DNA from: an uncultured Acetatifactor sp.
Lineage (GTDB): Bacteria > Bacillota > Clostridia > Lachnospirales > Lachnospiraceae
Direction of reading: 5' to 3'
DNA length: 16,331 nt
Assembly: GCA_910577035.1 (NCBI GenBank)
Contig: CAJTKW010000053.1
Span: forward strand, 11,801-28,131
The position numbers and the translations under genes were made by a program. Positions 1-7,635 of the stretch are shown here, in pieces (the first letter of the stretch is position 1; each line of letters starts with the position of its first letter). Under the pieces are notes generated by a model. That model saw only the letters and a list, made by a program, of their open reading frames with translations, was not told where the DNA came from and did not search any database.

Positions 1-1245
1 GGGGCGTATGCAGCTATTGTCAGGGAGCTTTGGAATCCGGAGGACTACAGCGAGACCGTGGGAATTCTGACCATTCGCATGGAACAGCGGAATCTGGAGA
101 GCATGCTGGAGAATTCCTATGAGGGGCAGGCGATGTACCTGGAGACGGCGGACGGAGTCCTTCTGGCTTCCAATCTGCCCGAGGAGGAGCTGCCCAGACT
201 GCCGGTTTCCAAGCGGCAGGTGGACGATCAGGTGTTTCGGAATATTAACCTGGGCGGAGCCTCCTGCTATGTCCGGAGCTGCCTGCTTAACGGTTCCAAC
301 CTGTATCTGGTATCCGTGATTCCCAGGCAGGCGCTTCGGAGAGGCGCGAATATGCTGAACGGCAATATGGGCCTGCTCTTTCTGGGAGTATGCCTTCTGG
401 CGCTGGTGGTGACGGGAAGCGTGACCAAATCCATAACAGGCCGCCTGAAGCTTTTAAAGGAGCAGATGATCCAGATACAGGGAGGCAATATCCGTAAAAT
501 GAAGAATGGTTCTTCCAGAGACGAGATCGGGCAGCTGGTGGGGAATTACAATGTGATGGTGGAGCGGGTGGAAGAGCTGCTGCAGGAACAGTATACCCTG
601 GGACAGAAGAAGGTGGAGGCGGAGCTGAAGGCGCTGCAGTCCCAGATCAATCCGCATTTCCTGTACAATACGCTGGATATGATCGGCTGGATGTCGCAGA
701 AGAAGGAAACGGAAAATATCCGCAGCGTGGTGCAGGCTATGTCGCGGTTTTACAGGTTGACACTGAGCAAGGGAAGAGATATTGTTACTGTCCGGGATGA
801 GATCGAGATGTGTGAGGCTTATATGGAAATCCAGAAACGGAGGTACCGGGGACGGATCTGCTATGAGGTGGAGACGGATGAGGATATTCTGGACTGCCTG
901 ATCCCCAAGATTACGCTGCAGCCTTTCCTGGAAAATGCAGTCATTCACGGTATCAACGAAAAGGCGGACGGACGGGGCAGGGTGATCCTCAACGGCTGGA
1001 TGGAGGACGGCAGGGTTACCTTAAGCGTCACGGACGACGGGGAAGGAATGACGGAGGAGGATAAACAGAAAAGCCGTCAGGGCAGTCATTATGGCTTGTC
1101 TAATATCGAGCACAGGCTGGAGCTGTTTTTCGGGGAAAGGATTCCGGTACAGATTGAAAGCTCCCCGGGGATAGGAACCTGTGTGATTATTAATATTCCT
1201 GTCCGGAAAGAAGAGGCGGTGAAGCGTGAAGAAGAACAGGTTTGA
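1..1245 (+). CDS. YesM-type sensor histidine kinase, 5' truncated by window edge
   Basis: Membrane histidine kinase of a two-component system. The reading frame is open from base 1, so the true start and most of the extracellular sensor lie outside the window; the GTG at 58 is not a credible start. In order: the end of an extracellular domain, a hydrophobic segment around bases 367-430 (GLLFLGVCLLALVV), a HAMP-like linker and coiled coil, then the His_kinase dimer region QSQINPHFLYNTLD with the phospho-acceptor His codon at 655-657. The HATPase follows with an N-box (LENAVIHG), a D-box (DDGEGM, 1033-1050) and a late glycine motif (GIGTCVIINIP). This arrangement is typical of YesM/LytS-type kinases that pair with AraC-type YesN regulators; the partner is presumably upstream. 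It overlaps the next gene by 20 bp, which suggests co-translation with the binding protein. Family assignment is firm; the ligand is unknown but probably a plant or host glycan. Confidence 0.93.
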   Translation, partial: GAYAAIVRELWNPEDYSETVGILTIRMEQRNLESMLENSYEGQAMYLETADGVLLASNLPEEELPRLPVSKRQVDDQVFRNINLGGASCYVRSCLLNGSNLYLVSVIPRQALRRGANMLNGNMGLLFLGVCLLALVVTGSVTKSITGRLKLLKEQMIQIQGGNIRKMKNGSSRDEIGQLVGNYNVMVERVEELLQEQYTLGQKKVEAELKALQSQINPHFLYNTLDMIGWMSQKKETENIRSVVQAMSRFYRLTLSKGRDIVTVRDEIEMCEAYMEIQKRRYRGRICYEVETDEDILDCLIPKITLQPFLENAVIHGINEKADGRGRVILNGWMEDGRVTLSVTDDGEGMTEEDKQKSRQGSHYGLSNIEHRLELFFGERIPVQIESSPGIGTCVIINIPVRKEEAVKREEEQV

Positions 1246-2797
1246 GCACATGTGGGTACTTCTGTGTCTGACGGCGGCAGTTCTTTTGGGGGGCTGCAGC
1301 AGGGACGGAAGGCCGGAGAGAGAGGAGAACAGTCAGCCCATTGTCAATTTTCGGGCGATCACTCTGGGAAATATGCCTGAGGGCGGGATGGACGAGATCT
1401 ACAGGCAGCTGGATGCCCTGACGATTCCGGAGTTGAACTGTACTTTGCGTTTTGAGTTTATTCCCTGGGGAAATGAGAGGAGACAGTTAAATATCGTAAC
1501 CGCTTCAGGAGAGTATGATTTTATTCCCGGAGGCGTCTTTTCGGATTACAGAACCCTGGTATATAAGAATGTATTTCTGGATATGAACGAATATCTGGAC
1601 GCCGTTCCTGCCCTGACGGAGCACTATGCCATATTTGATGCCAATGCGTTGGAAAAGTGTAAGATCAACGGAGGGCTTTACGGGCTGCCCCAGCTGGGGC
1701 GGGGAGAAATCCAGAATATCGGCGAGGGCTTTTTGTACAGGGAGGATCTGCGCAGAGAGTGGGGACTGGAAGAAATCCGGGATCTGGAGACCCTGGAGGC
1801 TTATCTGTACCGGGCCAGGCAGGATGAGCGGTATCAGGACTCGCCCATGGTTACGGATAACAGGGTATGGAGCAGCCTGTGGATGATGCTGACGAAGGGG
1901 AAATATCTGGAGGTGAACAGCTTCCTGGAAACCCCTTTTCTGGTGGTGGATTCCTCTGACCCTTACAGGGTGTTAAACCGCATGGAAACGCCGGAATTCC
2001 AGGAGGTGCTGAACTATATCCGAAAGTGGAGGCGGGACGGGATTCTGGATCCGGATATGCTTTCCCGCTCCGACAACGAAGGCGAGCTGGGGAAAAGGCT
2101 GATTCTGGCGGATCGGAAGCCCTGTGAGACCAATAATCCCATCTGGTCGGTGAATTCGTATTGGATTCCTAAACTCCAGGAAGATCATCCCCAGTGGGAA
2201 TTTGGATTTTATCCTTATCATTTCGGAAATGAGAAGTATTATATTGGATCTTTGGCAGGCAGCTCCGTGATCTCGATTTCGGCAAAGACAACGGAGCCGG
2301 AGCTGGCGCTGAAGCTGCTGGAAAAAGTTCACACGGACATCCGCTATTATACTCTGGCGGCCTATGGTACGGAGGGAAATAATTACGAGCTGGTAGACGG
2401 AAAGATTAATTTTGACAATATCAGTGCCGGCAACCGGTTTGCCTGGACGGCGGTGGCGGATGATGTTTTGAACTATGAGGCGCTTCCGGTAAATGAAAAG
2501 TGGGCGGAGGTATACGATGCCATTATGGACGGATATGACAGGATTGCCGAAAGGGCCGAGGATAATCCCATAGACGGCTTTACCTTTTCGGTGCCGGAGA
2601 AGGAGCAGAAGGCGGTGGAGCAGGTCTGGCTGCAATATTTCCAGCCCCTGATCTGCGGGTATGGGGAAAGCAGTCCGGAAGAGCTGGAGGCGGCCAACGA
2701 GCGGCTGTACGCGGCAGGCTTTGAGCAATATCTGGCCATTGTCCAGGAGCAGTTATCGGCCTATGCCGAAGAGAAAACAGGACAGGCGCCGGATTAG
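1226..2797 (+). CDS. Extracellular solute-binding lipoprotein (sugar ABC type), coupled to the kinase
   Basis: Lipid-anchored substrate-binding protein of 523 aa. It starts with GTG inside the end of the kinase gene, preceded by an AAGAGGCGG ribosome site. The N-terminus is a lipoprotein signal: basic KKNR, hydrophobic LLCLTAAVLL and lipobox LGGC with Cys24. The mature part resembles LplA/family 1 sugar-binding proteins. It shares blocks with the second binding protein of this locus, such as the FLYRED / FMYRED segment and the preceding GLYGLP / GVYGIN segment. Its place between a YesM kinase and a DUF624 protein, apart from the permeases, fits either a transporter subunit or an auxiliary sensor that presents ligand to the kinase. 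I infer the latter as possible, not proven. The sugar bound cannot be read from sequence. Confidence 0.88.
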   Translation: MKKNRFEHMWVLLCLTAAVLLGGCSRDGRPEREENSQPIVNFRAITLGNMPEGGMDEIYRQLDALTIPELNCTLRFEFIPWGNERRQLNIVTASGEYDFIPGGVFSDYRTLVYKNVFLDMNEYLDAVPALTEHYAIFDANALEKCKINGGLYGLPQLGRGEIQNIGEGFLYREDLRREWGLEEIRDLETLEAYLYRARQDERYQDSPMVTDNRVWSSLWMMLTKGKYLEVNSFLETPFLVVDSSDPYRVLNRMETPEFQEVLNYIRKWRRDGILDPDMLSRSDNEGELGKRLILADRKPCETNNPIWSVNSYWIPKLQEDHPQWEFGFYPYHFGNEKYYIGSLAGSSVISISAKTTEPELALKLLEKVHTDIRYYTLAAYGTEGNNYELVDGKINFDNISAGNRFAWTAVADDVLNYEALPVNEKWAEVYDAIMDGYDRIAERAEDNPIDGFTFSVPEKEQKAVEQVWLQYFQPLICGYGESSPEELEAANERLYAAGFEQYLAIVQEQLSAYAEEKTGQAPD

Positions 2798-2859
2798 ATA
2801 ATATGAAGAGATTCCACAGATCGGAATCATGGAGGTTGGCGGGAAAGGCAGGTAATCCT

Positions 2860-3477
2860 ATGAATTTGTTCAGTTTGAATTCTCCTTTTGCCAGGGGAGT
2901 GAATAAGCTGGTGATGATGCTGTATGTGGGAATGCTGTGGTTTCTCTGCAGTATTCCGCTGATTACCATGGGTGCGGCTACGGCAGCCCTTTATGAGGTG
3001 TTTTTGAAGGCGGTAAAGGATCGGGAAGGATACCTGGCCAGAAGCTTTTTCAAGGCCTTTCGCGGGAATCTGAAGCAGGGGGTCCTGGCGGGAGTTCCCC
3101 TGCTGCTGGCAGAGGCGGTGTTTGCCTTCAACCTGTTTTATTACGGTGTGCTGGGGGGCAGGGGATTCCGGATCCAGACGGTGGTATTTGCAGTTTTGAC
3201 ACTGCTGACCCTGACGCTGTTTCAGTATCTCTTTGCCGGGATGGCCAAGTTTGAGAATACGGTAGGGGGACATTTCCGGATGGCCTTTGTGCTGCTGTTT
3301 CGCTGTCCGGGCTGGAGCGTGGTGATTCTGGTCCTGCAGGTGCTGGCCCTGTTTTTGACCTGGTTCCTGATATATTTTCCGGCGTTGTTTATGATGGGAA
3401 TCTGCGGTTACATGCAGGCGGCAATTTTTGACCATATTTTTGAAACCATGCTGGAAAAGGGCGTGATCCAGGTATGA
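2860..3477 (+). CDS. DUF624 (YesL-like) membrane protein
   Basis: Small integral membrane protein of 205 aa from the ATG at 2860. An in-frame ATG at 2803 would add 19 polar residues, but it has no ribosome site. The 2860 start has GGCAGG seven bases upstream and gives the family-like N-terminus (LFSLNSPFARGVNKL). Several hydrophobic spans are visible: LVMMLYVGMLWFLCSIPLITMGAA near the start, AGVPLLLAEAVFAF, VVFAVLTLLTLTLFQYLFAG, and VVILVLQVLALFLTWFLIYFPALF near the end. A motif of the type WFLCSIPLITMGAATAALYEV is characteristic of DUF624. These proteins are regularly encoded beside YesMN systems and LplB/LplC permeases in Firmicutes, but their function is unknown. The gene follows the binding protein closely and is the last one before a terminator. 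Confidence 0.88.
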   Translation: MNLFSLNSPFARGVNKLVMMLYVGMLWFLCSIPLITMGAATAALYEVFLKAVKDREGYLARSFFKAFRGNLKQGVLAGVPLLLAEAVFAFNLFYYGVLGGRGFRIQTVVFAVLTLLTLTLFQYLFAGMAKFENTVGGHFRMAFVLLFRCPGWSVVILVLQVLALFLTWFLIYFPALFMMGICGYMQAAIFDHIFETMLEKGVIQV

Positions 3478-3492
3478 GCCTGCAGCAGAGTT

Positions 3493-3519
3493 AAAAAAGC
3501 ACCCCGGAGGTGCTTTTTT
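3493..3519 (+). terminator. Rho-independent terminator after the DUF624 gene
   Basis: Stem GCACC/GGTGC (3499-3503 with 3509-3513) around loop CCGGA, extended by A6 on the left pairing with T6 on the right. It ends the kinase/binding-protein/DUF624 transcript, and by symmetry could act on both strands. It separates this unit from the permease operon. Confidence 0.88.
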
Positions 3520-3560
3520 ATTGCCATAAAATAAAGGCAGGGAAGGACACTTTCAAAAAT

Positions 3561-3566
3561 TATACT
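3561..3566 (+). promoter_or_regulatory. Possible -10 element of the permease operon
   Basis: TATACT lies 81 bases before the first permease start, in the AT-rich gap after the terminator. No recognisable -35 hexamer stands 16-18 bases upstream. A good -10 without a -35 would suit activation by an AraC-type (YesN-like) regulator, but that is inference. Confidence 0.3.
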
Positions 3567-3646
3567 ATTTCCAGCTTTTTTTATATAGGTTTTCCCGGTT
3601 TCCTTTTCTAAAATATTCTTAGCAAATAAAAAGAGGAGGGGATCTG

Positions 3647-4609
3647 GTGAAAAAGACAAGAAATAAGGCTGAAAAGCCGCCGAAAGAGCATCTTGGCTTT
3701 GTGGGCGGCCTGCAGGAGCTGTGGAAGCATAAGCTGCTGTATCTGATGACGCTTCCCACTATCATCTGGGTATTGATTTTCTGTTACTATCCCATGTACG
3801 GCGTGCTGATTGCCTTTAAGGATTTCAGCTATAAGAAGGGCATCTGGGGGAGCCCCTGGGTGGGCCTGAAGAATTTCGAGTTTCTGTTTCATTATAAGGG
3901 TGTGGCCAGGATTTTTACAAATACGATCTTCCTGAACGTGCTGTTTATTGCCAGCGGAACGATTCTGTCCATCCTTCTGGCGCTGGTGTTTGTGGAAATC
4001 AAGAATAAGGTCTACAACAAGGTGGTACAGACCATTGCCATTTTCCCCCACTTTGTATCCTGGACGGTGGTAGCTATGTTTATGAGCGGCATCATCGGGG
4101 GCAGCGGTGTCCTGACAAAGGCGATTGTGAATAACGGCGGAACGGATCCGGCCTTCTATACCACGCCGGGCTGGTGGCCGCTGATCCTGGTACTCCTGAA
4201 GATCTGGCAGGGTGCAGGCTACGGAACCATTGTCTATGTGGCGGCCATCACCGGTTTTGACCAGGAGATGTATGAGGCGGCCAGAGTGGACGGGGCAACG
4301 AGACTGCAGCAGATTACAAGGATTACGCTGCCCCTGCTGAAGACGACGGCCATTATGCTGACCATCATGAGCGTCGGCAAGATCTTCAACGGCGATTTCG
4401 GTATGATTTACGCATTGGTGGGCGACAATGCCTCCCTGTATCCTTCCACGGATGTCATCGACACCTTTGTATACAGGGCGCTGCGGCAGCTGAATAACCT
4501 GGGAATGAGTACCGCCACCAGCTTCTTCCAGTCTATTGTGGGCCTGGTTCTGGTATTCACGACCAATTTTATCACCAAAAAGGTGGAGCCGGACGCTGCG
4601 ATTTTTTAG
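3647..4609 (+). CDS. ABC transporter permease, LplB/YtcP-type, first subunit
   Basis: Inner-membrane subunit of a CUT1-type oligosaccharide importer, 320 aa. It starts with GTG behind a strong AGGAGGGG site (3634-3641). The protein has a polar N-terminal tail, then a first membrane span around residues 30-50 (LLYLMTLPTIIWVLIFCYYPMY, interrupted near Pro-49). Further spans lie near 95-117 and 130-150, and the cytoplasmic EAA loop that docks on the ATPase is at about residues 209-230 (YEAARVDGATRLQQ followed by ITLPLLK). Length and the opening pattern PMYGVLIAFKDF match LplB-like permeases. It pairs with the permease 75 bp downstream. No ATP-binding subunit is encoded nearby, so a shared MsmX/MsmK-type ATPase is expected to power it. 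Confidence 0.94.
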   Translation: MKKTRNKAEKPPKEHLGFVGGLQELWKHKLLYLMTLPTIIWVLIFCYYPMYGVLIAFKDFSYKKGIWGSPWVGLKNFEFLFHYKGVARIFTNTIFLNVLFIASGTILSILLALVFVEIKNKVYNKVVQTIAIFPHFVSWTVVAMFMSGIIGGSGVLTKAIVNNGGTDPAFYTTPGWWPLILVLLKIWQGAGYGTIVYVAAITGFDQEMYEAARVDGATRLQQITRITLPLLKTTAIMLTIMSVGKIFNGDFGMIYALVGDNASLYPSTDVIDTFVYRALRQLNNLGMSTATSFFQSIVGLVLVFTTNFITKKVEPDAAIF

Positions 4610-4653
4610 GCAGGCGCGGATGGCGAACACGATTGGATGTATTGAGTCTTAGA

Positions 4654-4669
4654 TGCCGCCCATGCGGCA
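4654..4669 (+). promoter_or_regulatory. Intercistronic hairpin between the two permease genes
   Basis: Perfect inverted repeat TGCCGC-CCAT-GCGGCA, a 6-bp stem with a tetraloop, lying between the first permease stop and the second permease ribosome site. No T-run follows, so it is not a classical terminator. An mRNA stability or processing role is inferred. Confidence 0.45.
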
Positions 4670-4684
4670 GAATGAGAGGAAATC

Positions 4685-5593
4685 ATGGAAAAAATAAAAG
4701 TGAAAAAGAGCAGTATCAAAAAGTCCAGAGGCGAAATTATCTTTGAGGTCGTTGTGTATGCCATTGCCACGTTATTCTGTATCTACTGTCTGTTCCCCTT
4801 TGCCATCATTCTGGGGAGCAGCTTTGAGACAGAGGCAAATTTTGCTACATATGGATTTCCGATTATTCCGAAGGACTTTACCCTGCAGGCCTATCAGGTG
4901 GTGCTGGGGGATGCCCAGATCTTCCGGGCCTATGGCGTAACGATTTTAACAACGGTGGCAGGTACCATCTTCAGTATGTTCCTGACGATTACCATGGCTT
5001 ATCCCCTTTCTCTGAAAAAGGTGAAATTCCGCAATGCGATTACCTTCTTTGTCTATTTCACCATGCTGTTCGGAGGCGGACTGGTGCCTACCTACCTTTT
5101 AATTACGAAAAATCTGGGTTTAAAGGATAATATCCTGGTGTTAATTATCCCGGTGGCCTTCGGGGCCTGGAACATGTTCCTGATGAGGAATTTTTTCAAC
5201 GGTATTCCCCATGAGCTGTCGGAATCGGCTTATATGGACGGCGCCAATGATTTCCAGATTCTCTGGAAGATCGTGCTGCCGGTATCGGTTCCCGGGATTG
5301 CCACCTTAAGCCTGTTTTATGCCCTGGGCTACTGGAACCAGTGGTTCAATGCCATGCTGTACCTGGATAACAGTAAGCTTTACCCGCTGCAGTACCTGCT
5401 GATGCGGATGCTGCGGAACGCGGACGCCATGCGGGAGATGGCGAGGAGCACCGGTATTTCTGCCGGGGAGATTCCTACCAATTCCCTGCGTATGGCCACT
5501 ACGGTAGTGGCCATCGGCCCGGTTATTTTCCTGTACCCTTATGTACAGAAGTACTTTACCAGCGGTCTGACCGTAGGAGCTATCAAGGGCTGA
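4685..5593 (+). CDS. ABC transporter permease, LplC/YtcP-type, second subunit
   Basis: Second inner-membrane subunit of the CUT1-type importer, 302 aa, with an ATG start behind GAGAGGAA. After a basic tail, a membrane span lies at about residues 20-45 (VVVYAIATLFCIYCLFPFAIILGSS). Others lie near 85-108, 118-140 and 148-168. The EAA loop is at about 180-200 (ESAYMDGANDFQILW then IVLPVSVPG), and the C-terminus reads FLYPYVQKYFTSGLTVGAIKG in segments, which is highly typical of LplC-like permeases. It forms a heterodimer with the upstream permease. The following 100 bases contain a GNRA-loop hairpin and then the binding-protein gene. Confidence 0.95.
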   Translation: MEKIKVKKSSIKKSRGEIIFEVVVYAIATLFCIYCLFPFAIILGSSFETEANFATYGFPIIPKDFTLQAYQVVLGDAQIFRAYGVTILTTVAGTIFSMFLTITMAYPLSLKKVKFRNAITFFVYFTMLFGGGLVPTYLLITKNLGLKDNILVLIIPVAFGAWNMFLMRNFFNGIPHELSESAYMDGANDFQILWKIVLPVSVPGIATLSLFYALGYWNQWFNAMLYLDNSKLYPLQYLLMRMLRNADAMREMARSTGISAGEIPTNSLRMATTVVAIGPVIFLYPYVQKYFTSGLTVGAIKG

Positions 5594-5627
5594 GAAGCGG
5601 GTGCTTCCCTGCGGCATGAAGAAAGTG

Positions 5628-5651
5628 ATTTATTTTCGCGAGAGAATAAAT
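5628..5651 (+). promoter_or_regulatory. GCGA-tetraloop hairpin upstream of the binding-protein gene
   Basis: A 10-bp stem (5628-5637 with 5642-5651, one T-G wobble) is closed by loop GCGA, a GNRA tetraloop. It ends 50 bases before the binding-protein start. There is no T-run immediately after it. A 5' mRNA stabiliser or processing end that raises binding-protein output relative to permeases is a reasonable inference. Confidence 0.5.
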
Positions 5652-5701
5652 AAAGCCATGTCCGAAGAACGGAAAGGCAATCAAAAAGGAGGAGTATGAA
5701 A

Positions 5702-7423
5702 ATGAAGAGTAAGATTTTCAAGAAGACCATGGCCCTGGCGTTGGCAGGAGTAATGACCCTTTCCCTGGCAGCCTGTGGGGACAGCGATTCCGGAAGCAGT
5801 AAGGGAAGCGGCCAGTCCGGCCGGCAGGAATCCGCCGGCGGTAATGCCGGAGGAGCTTCTGATTCCGGAACGGCAGGCGGTTCCGGGGCGCAGGCGGAAG
5901 CGCCCCAGATGGAGGACACGACGATCCATATCCGTGTCATGAATGAGTTCCGCAATCTGGATAAGGTTCTGGCAAAGTATGAGGAAATGACCAAAGACGA
6001 TCCGATTATGAGCAAGATCCACCCGGAGTTCGTGTGGGTAGCCGGCGGCGATTACAGGGATAAGCTGCAGACGGCGATGATCGGACAGGAGGATTTCGAC
6101 CTGATGTTCTGCGGCGGCTGGCACGGCCTGAGCGGCTATATCCAGGACGGTAACTTTGCGGATCTGTCCGCATATTTTAACAATGACGCGTTTCCCGGCT
6201 TGAAGAGCGCATTTTCCGAGGATTTCGTAGACGCAATGACTACCTATATCCGGCAGGAGGACGGTTCCTACCAGAAGGGCGTTTACGGTATCAACCTGGC
6301 AACCTTCTATGAGGACAGCAGGGGATTTATGTACCGGGAGGATCTGCGCAAGAAGTACAACTGTGATCCGATCACGGACGAGGAGAGCCTGCTTAACTTT
6401 GTAAAGACGGTACAGGAGAATGAAGCGGATATGATCGGCGTCAGCCTCTGGAATTTCTTCCGGCTGGATTCTCCCTGGTATTCCGCAAAGCACGATCATG
6501 TATTTTCACAGGATAACGTCAATATTTTCGGCGACCAGACCTGGGTATGGGTTGGTTTAAGCGACGACAACAAGACCGTCCTCAACGCCGTGGTTCCCGG
6601 GGATTCCGCAGAGGAATTTGCCAAGATGCCTGCCGGATACCAGGATGATTTTATCACAAAGTACATTCAGGAACGCACCAAGTGGAATCCATACCTGAAC
6701 CCTAACCGCGGCGGTACCGATACCGTAGAGAAGCCTGCAGCAATTGCTTATTCCACTCTGACCGAGTACGAGAGTAAGGTAAAGACGGCCCTGGAAGCAA
6801 ACCCGGACGAGGAGTACGGCTTCTATGTGATCGAGGATGCCCAGCGCAATATGGAGCCCGGCGCAGTCATCTGCGACATGGCTACAAACAACTGGCTGGT
6901 GGTTCCCGAGTGGTCCGAGAAGACAGATGCCGTTATGTACTTCCTGAACTGGATGTTTGGCAGCCGTGAAGCCCATGATCTCTTTGACCTTGGTATCGAG
7001 GGAGAGGACTGGGAGGCAATCGGCGAGGACGGTTATAAAAAACTGGATATTGACGAGAATCTGGCATACTCCATGCCTACCTATTCCTTCACCCAGAACC
7101 CGACCTATATCAGGGTGAGCCAGTTTGTCAGCGAGAATCCGGAGATCAAGTCCCGTTTTGACTATATGTATAATCCCGGCACCTACAGCTTAAGCCCGCT
7201 GTCCGGGTTTGTATTCGACACCGGCAAGGTGGAGACCCAGATTGCCAATGTATCCGCACTTTCCAACGAGCTGCAGCTGACGATTTCCATGTACGATGCA
7301 GACGAGGCGGCGCAGAAGATCGAGCAGTGGCATAAGGACGCGACGGATGTAGGGCTGGAGGAAATCCGGGCGGAGCTGATTTCCCAGATTCAGGCGTTCC
7401 TTGACGCGAAGAATGCAAATTGA
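5702..7423 (+). CDS. Extracellular solute-binding lipoprotein of the ABC importer
   Basis: High-affinity substrate receptor, 573 aa from the ATG at 5702. An ATG two codons earlier (5696) is only 2 bases from the AAGGAGG site, while 5702 has 8-base spacing and is preferred. The signal peptide has basic KSKIFKK, a hydrophobic core and lipobox LAAC, with the Cys at residue 25 from this start. A Ser/Gly-rich linker of about 40 residues follows, as is common for lipoproteins spanning the Gram-positive wall. The rest is a long family 1/LplA-type sugar-binding fold, including DFDLMFCGGWHG and FMYREDLRKKY segments. Gene order permease-permease-receptor makes it the dedicated receptor of this importer. 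It is related to the binding protein at 1226 but not a close duplicate. Confidence 0.93.
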   Translation: MKSKIFKKTMALALAGVMTLSLAACGDSDSGSSKGSGQSGRQESAGGNAGGASDSGTAGGSGAQAEAPQMEDTTIHIRVMNEFRNLDKVLAKYEEMTKDDPIMSKIHPEFVWVAGGDYRDKLQTAMIGQEDFDLMFCGGWHGLSGYIQDGNFADLSAYFNNDAFPGLKSAFSEDFVDAMTTYIRQEDGSYQKGVYGINLATFYEDSRGFMYREDLRKKYNCDPITDEESLLNFVKTVQENEADMIGVSLWNFFRLDSPWYSAKHDHVFSQDNVNIFGDQTWVWVGLSDDNKTVLNAVVPGDSAEEFAKMPAGYQDDFITKYIQERTKWNPYLNPNRGGTDTVEKPAAIAYSTLTEYESKVKTALEANPDEEYGFYVIEDAQRNMEPGAVICDMATNNWLVVPEWSEKTDAVMYFLNWMFGSREAHDLFDLGIEGEDWEAIGEDGYKKLDIDENLAYSMPTYSFTQNPTYIRVSQFVSENPEIKSRFDYMYNPGTYSLSPLSGFVFDTGKVETQIANVSALSNELQLTISMYDADEAAQKIEQWHKDATDVGLEEIRAELISQIQAFLDAKNAN

Positions 7424-7439
7424 TCCGAGGCATGATTCC

Positions 7440-7499
7440 CGCGGGCAATGAGTCAAAGTCCTGGATGCTTGCATCCATGGGACCTTGACGAATGCCGCG
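7440..7499 (+). promoter_or_regulatory. Long imperfect hairpin between binding protein and glycosidase genes
   Basis: Nested pairings: TGGATG/CATCCA around loop CTTG (7462-7477), then GTCC/GGAC, then GTCAA/TTGAC (7452-7456 with 7485-7489). After an internal loop come GCA/TGC and CGC/GCG at the base. About 22 paired positions over 60 bases is well above chance. There is no T-run, so a processing site, stabiliser or leader structure is more likely than a terminator. Confidence 0.5.
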
Positions 7500-7551
7500 A
7501 GGTTCAACGGAATCAGAAACATTTTCATAGAAGCTGATACATGCAGAGAAG

Positions 7552-7587
7552 GAGGCTGCCGGGAAATCCGTGCAGCCTCATCTTTCT
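7552..7587 (+). promoter_or_regulatory. GC-rich hairpin in the leader of the glycosidase gene
   Basis: Stem GAGGCTGC/GCAGCCTC (7552-7559 with 7572-7579) is continued by CGG/CCG around loop GAAAT, then a weak pyrimidine run TCTTTCT. It could be a partial terminator that lowers glycosidase expression. Part of an AAGGAGG sequence is buried in the left arm, but no start codon at proper distance follows it. Confidence 0.4.
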
Positions 7588-7635
7588 GGCAGAGGCGGAA
7601 GCTCGGTGCAGAAGGGAAAGGAAAGAGGCAGCAGG

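Noticed and set aside
3647..7423. A missing ATP-binding subunit as a sign of a broken transporter
   Set aside because: CUT1 oligosaccharide importers in Firmicutes commonly lack a local ATPase and share an MsmX/MsmK-type protein, so this is normal.
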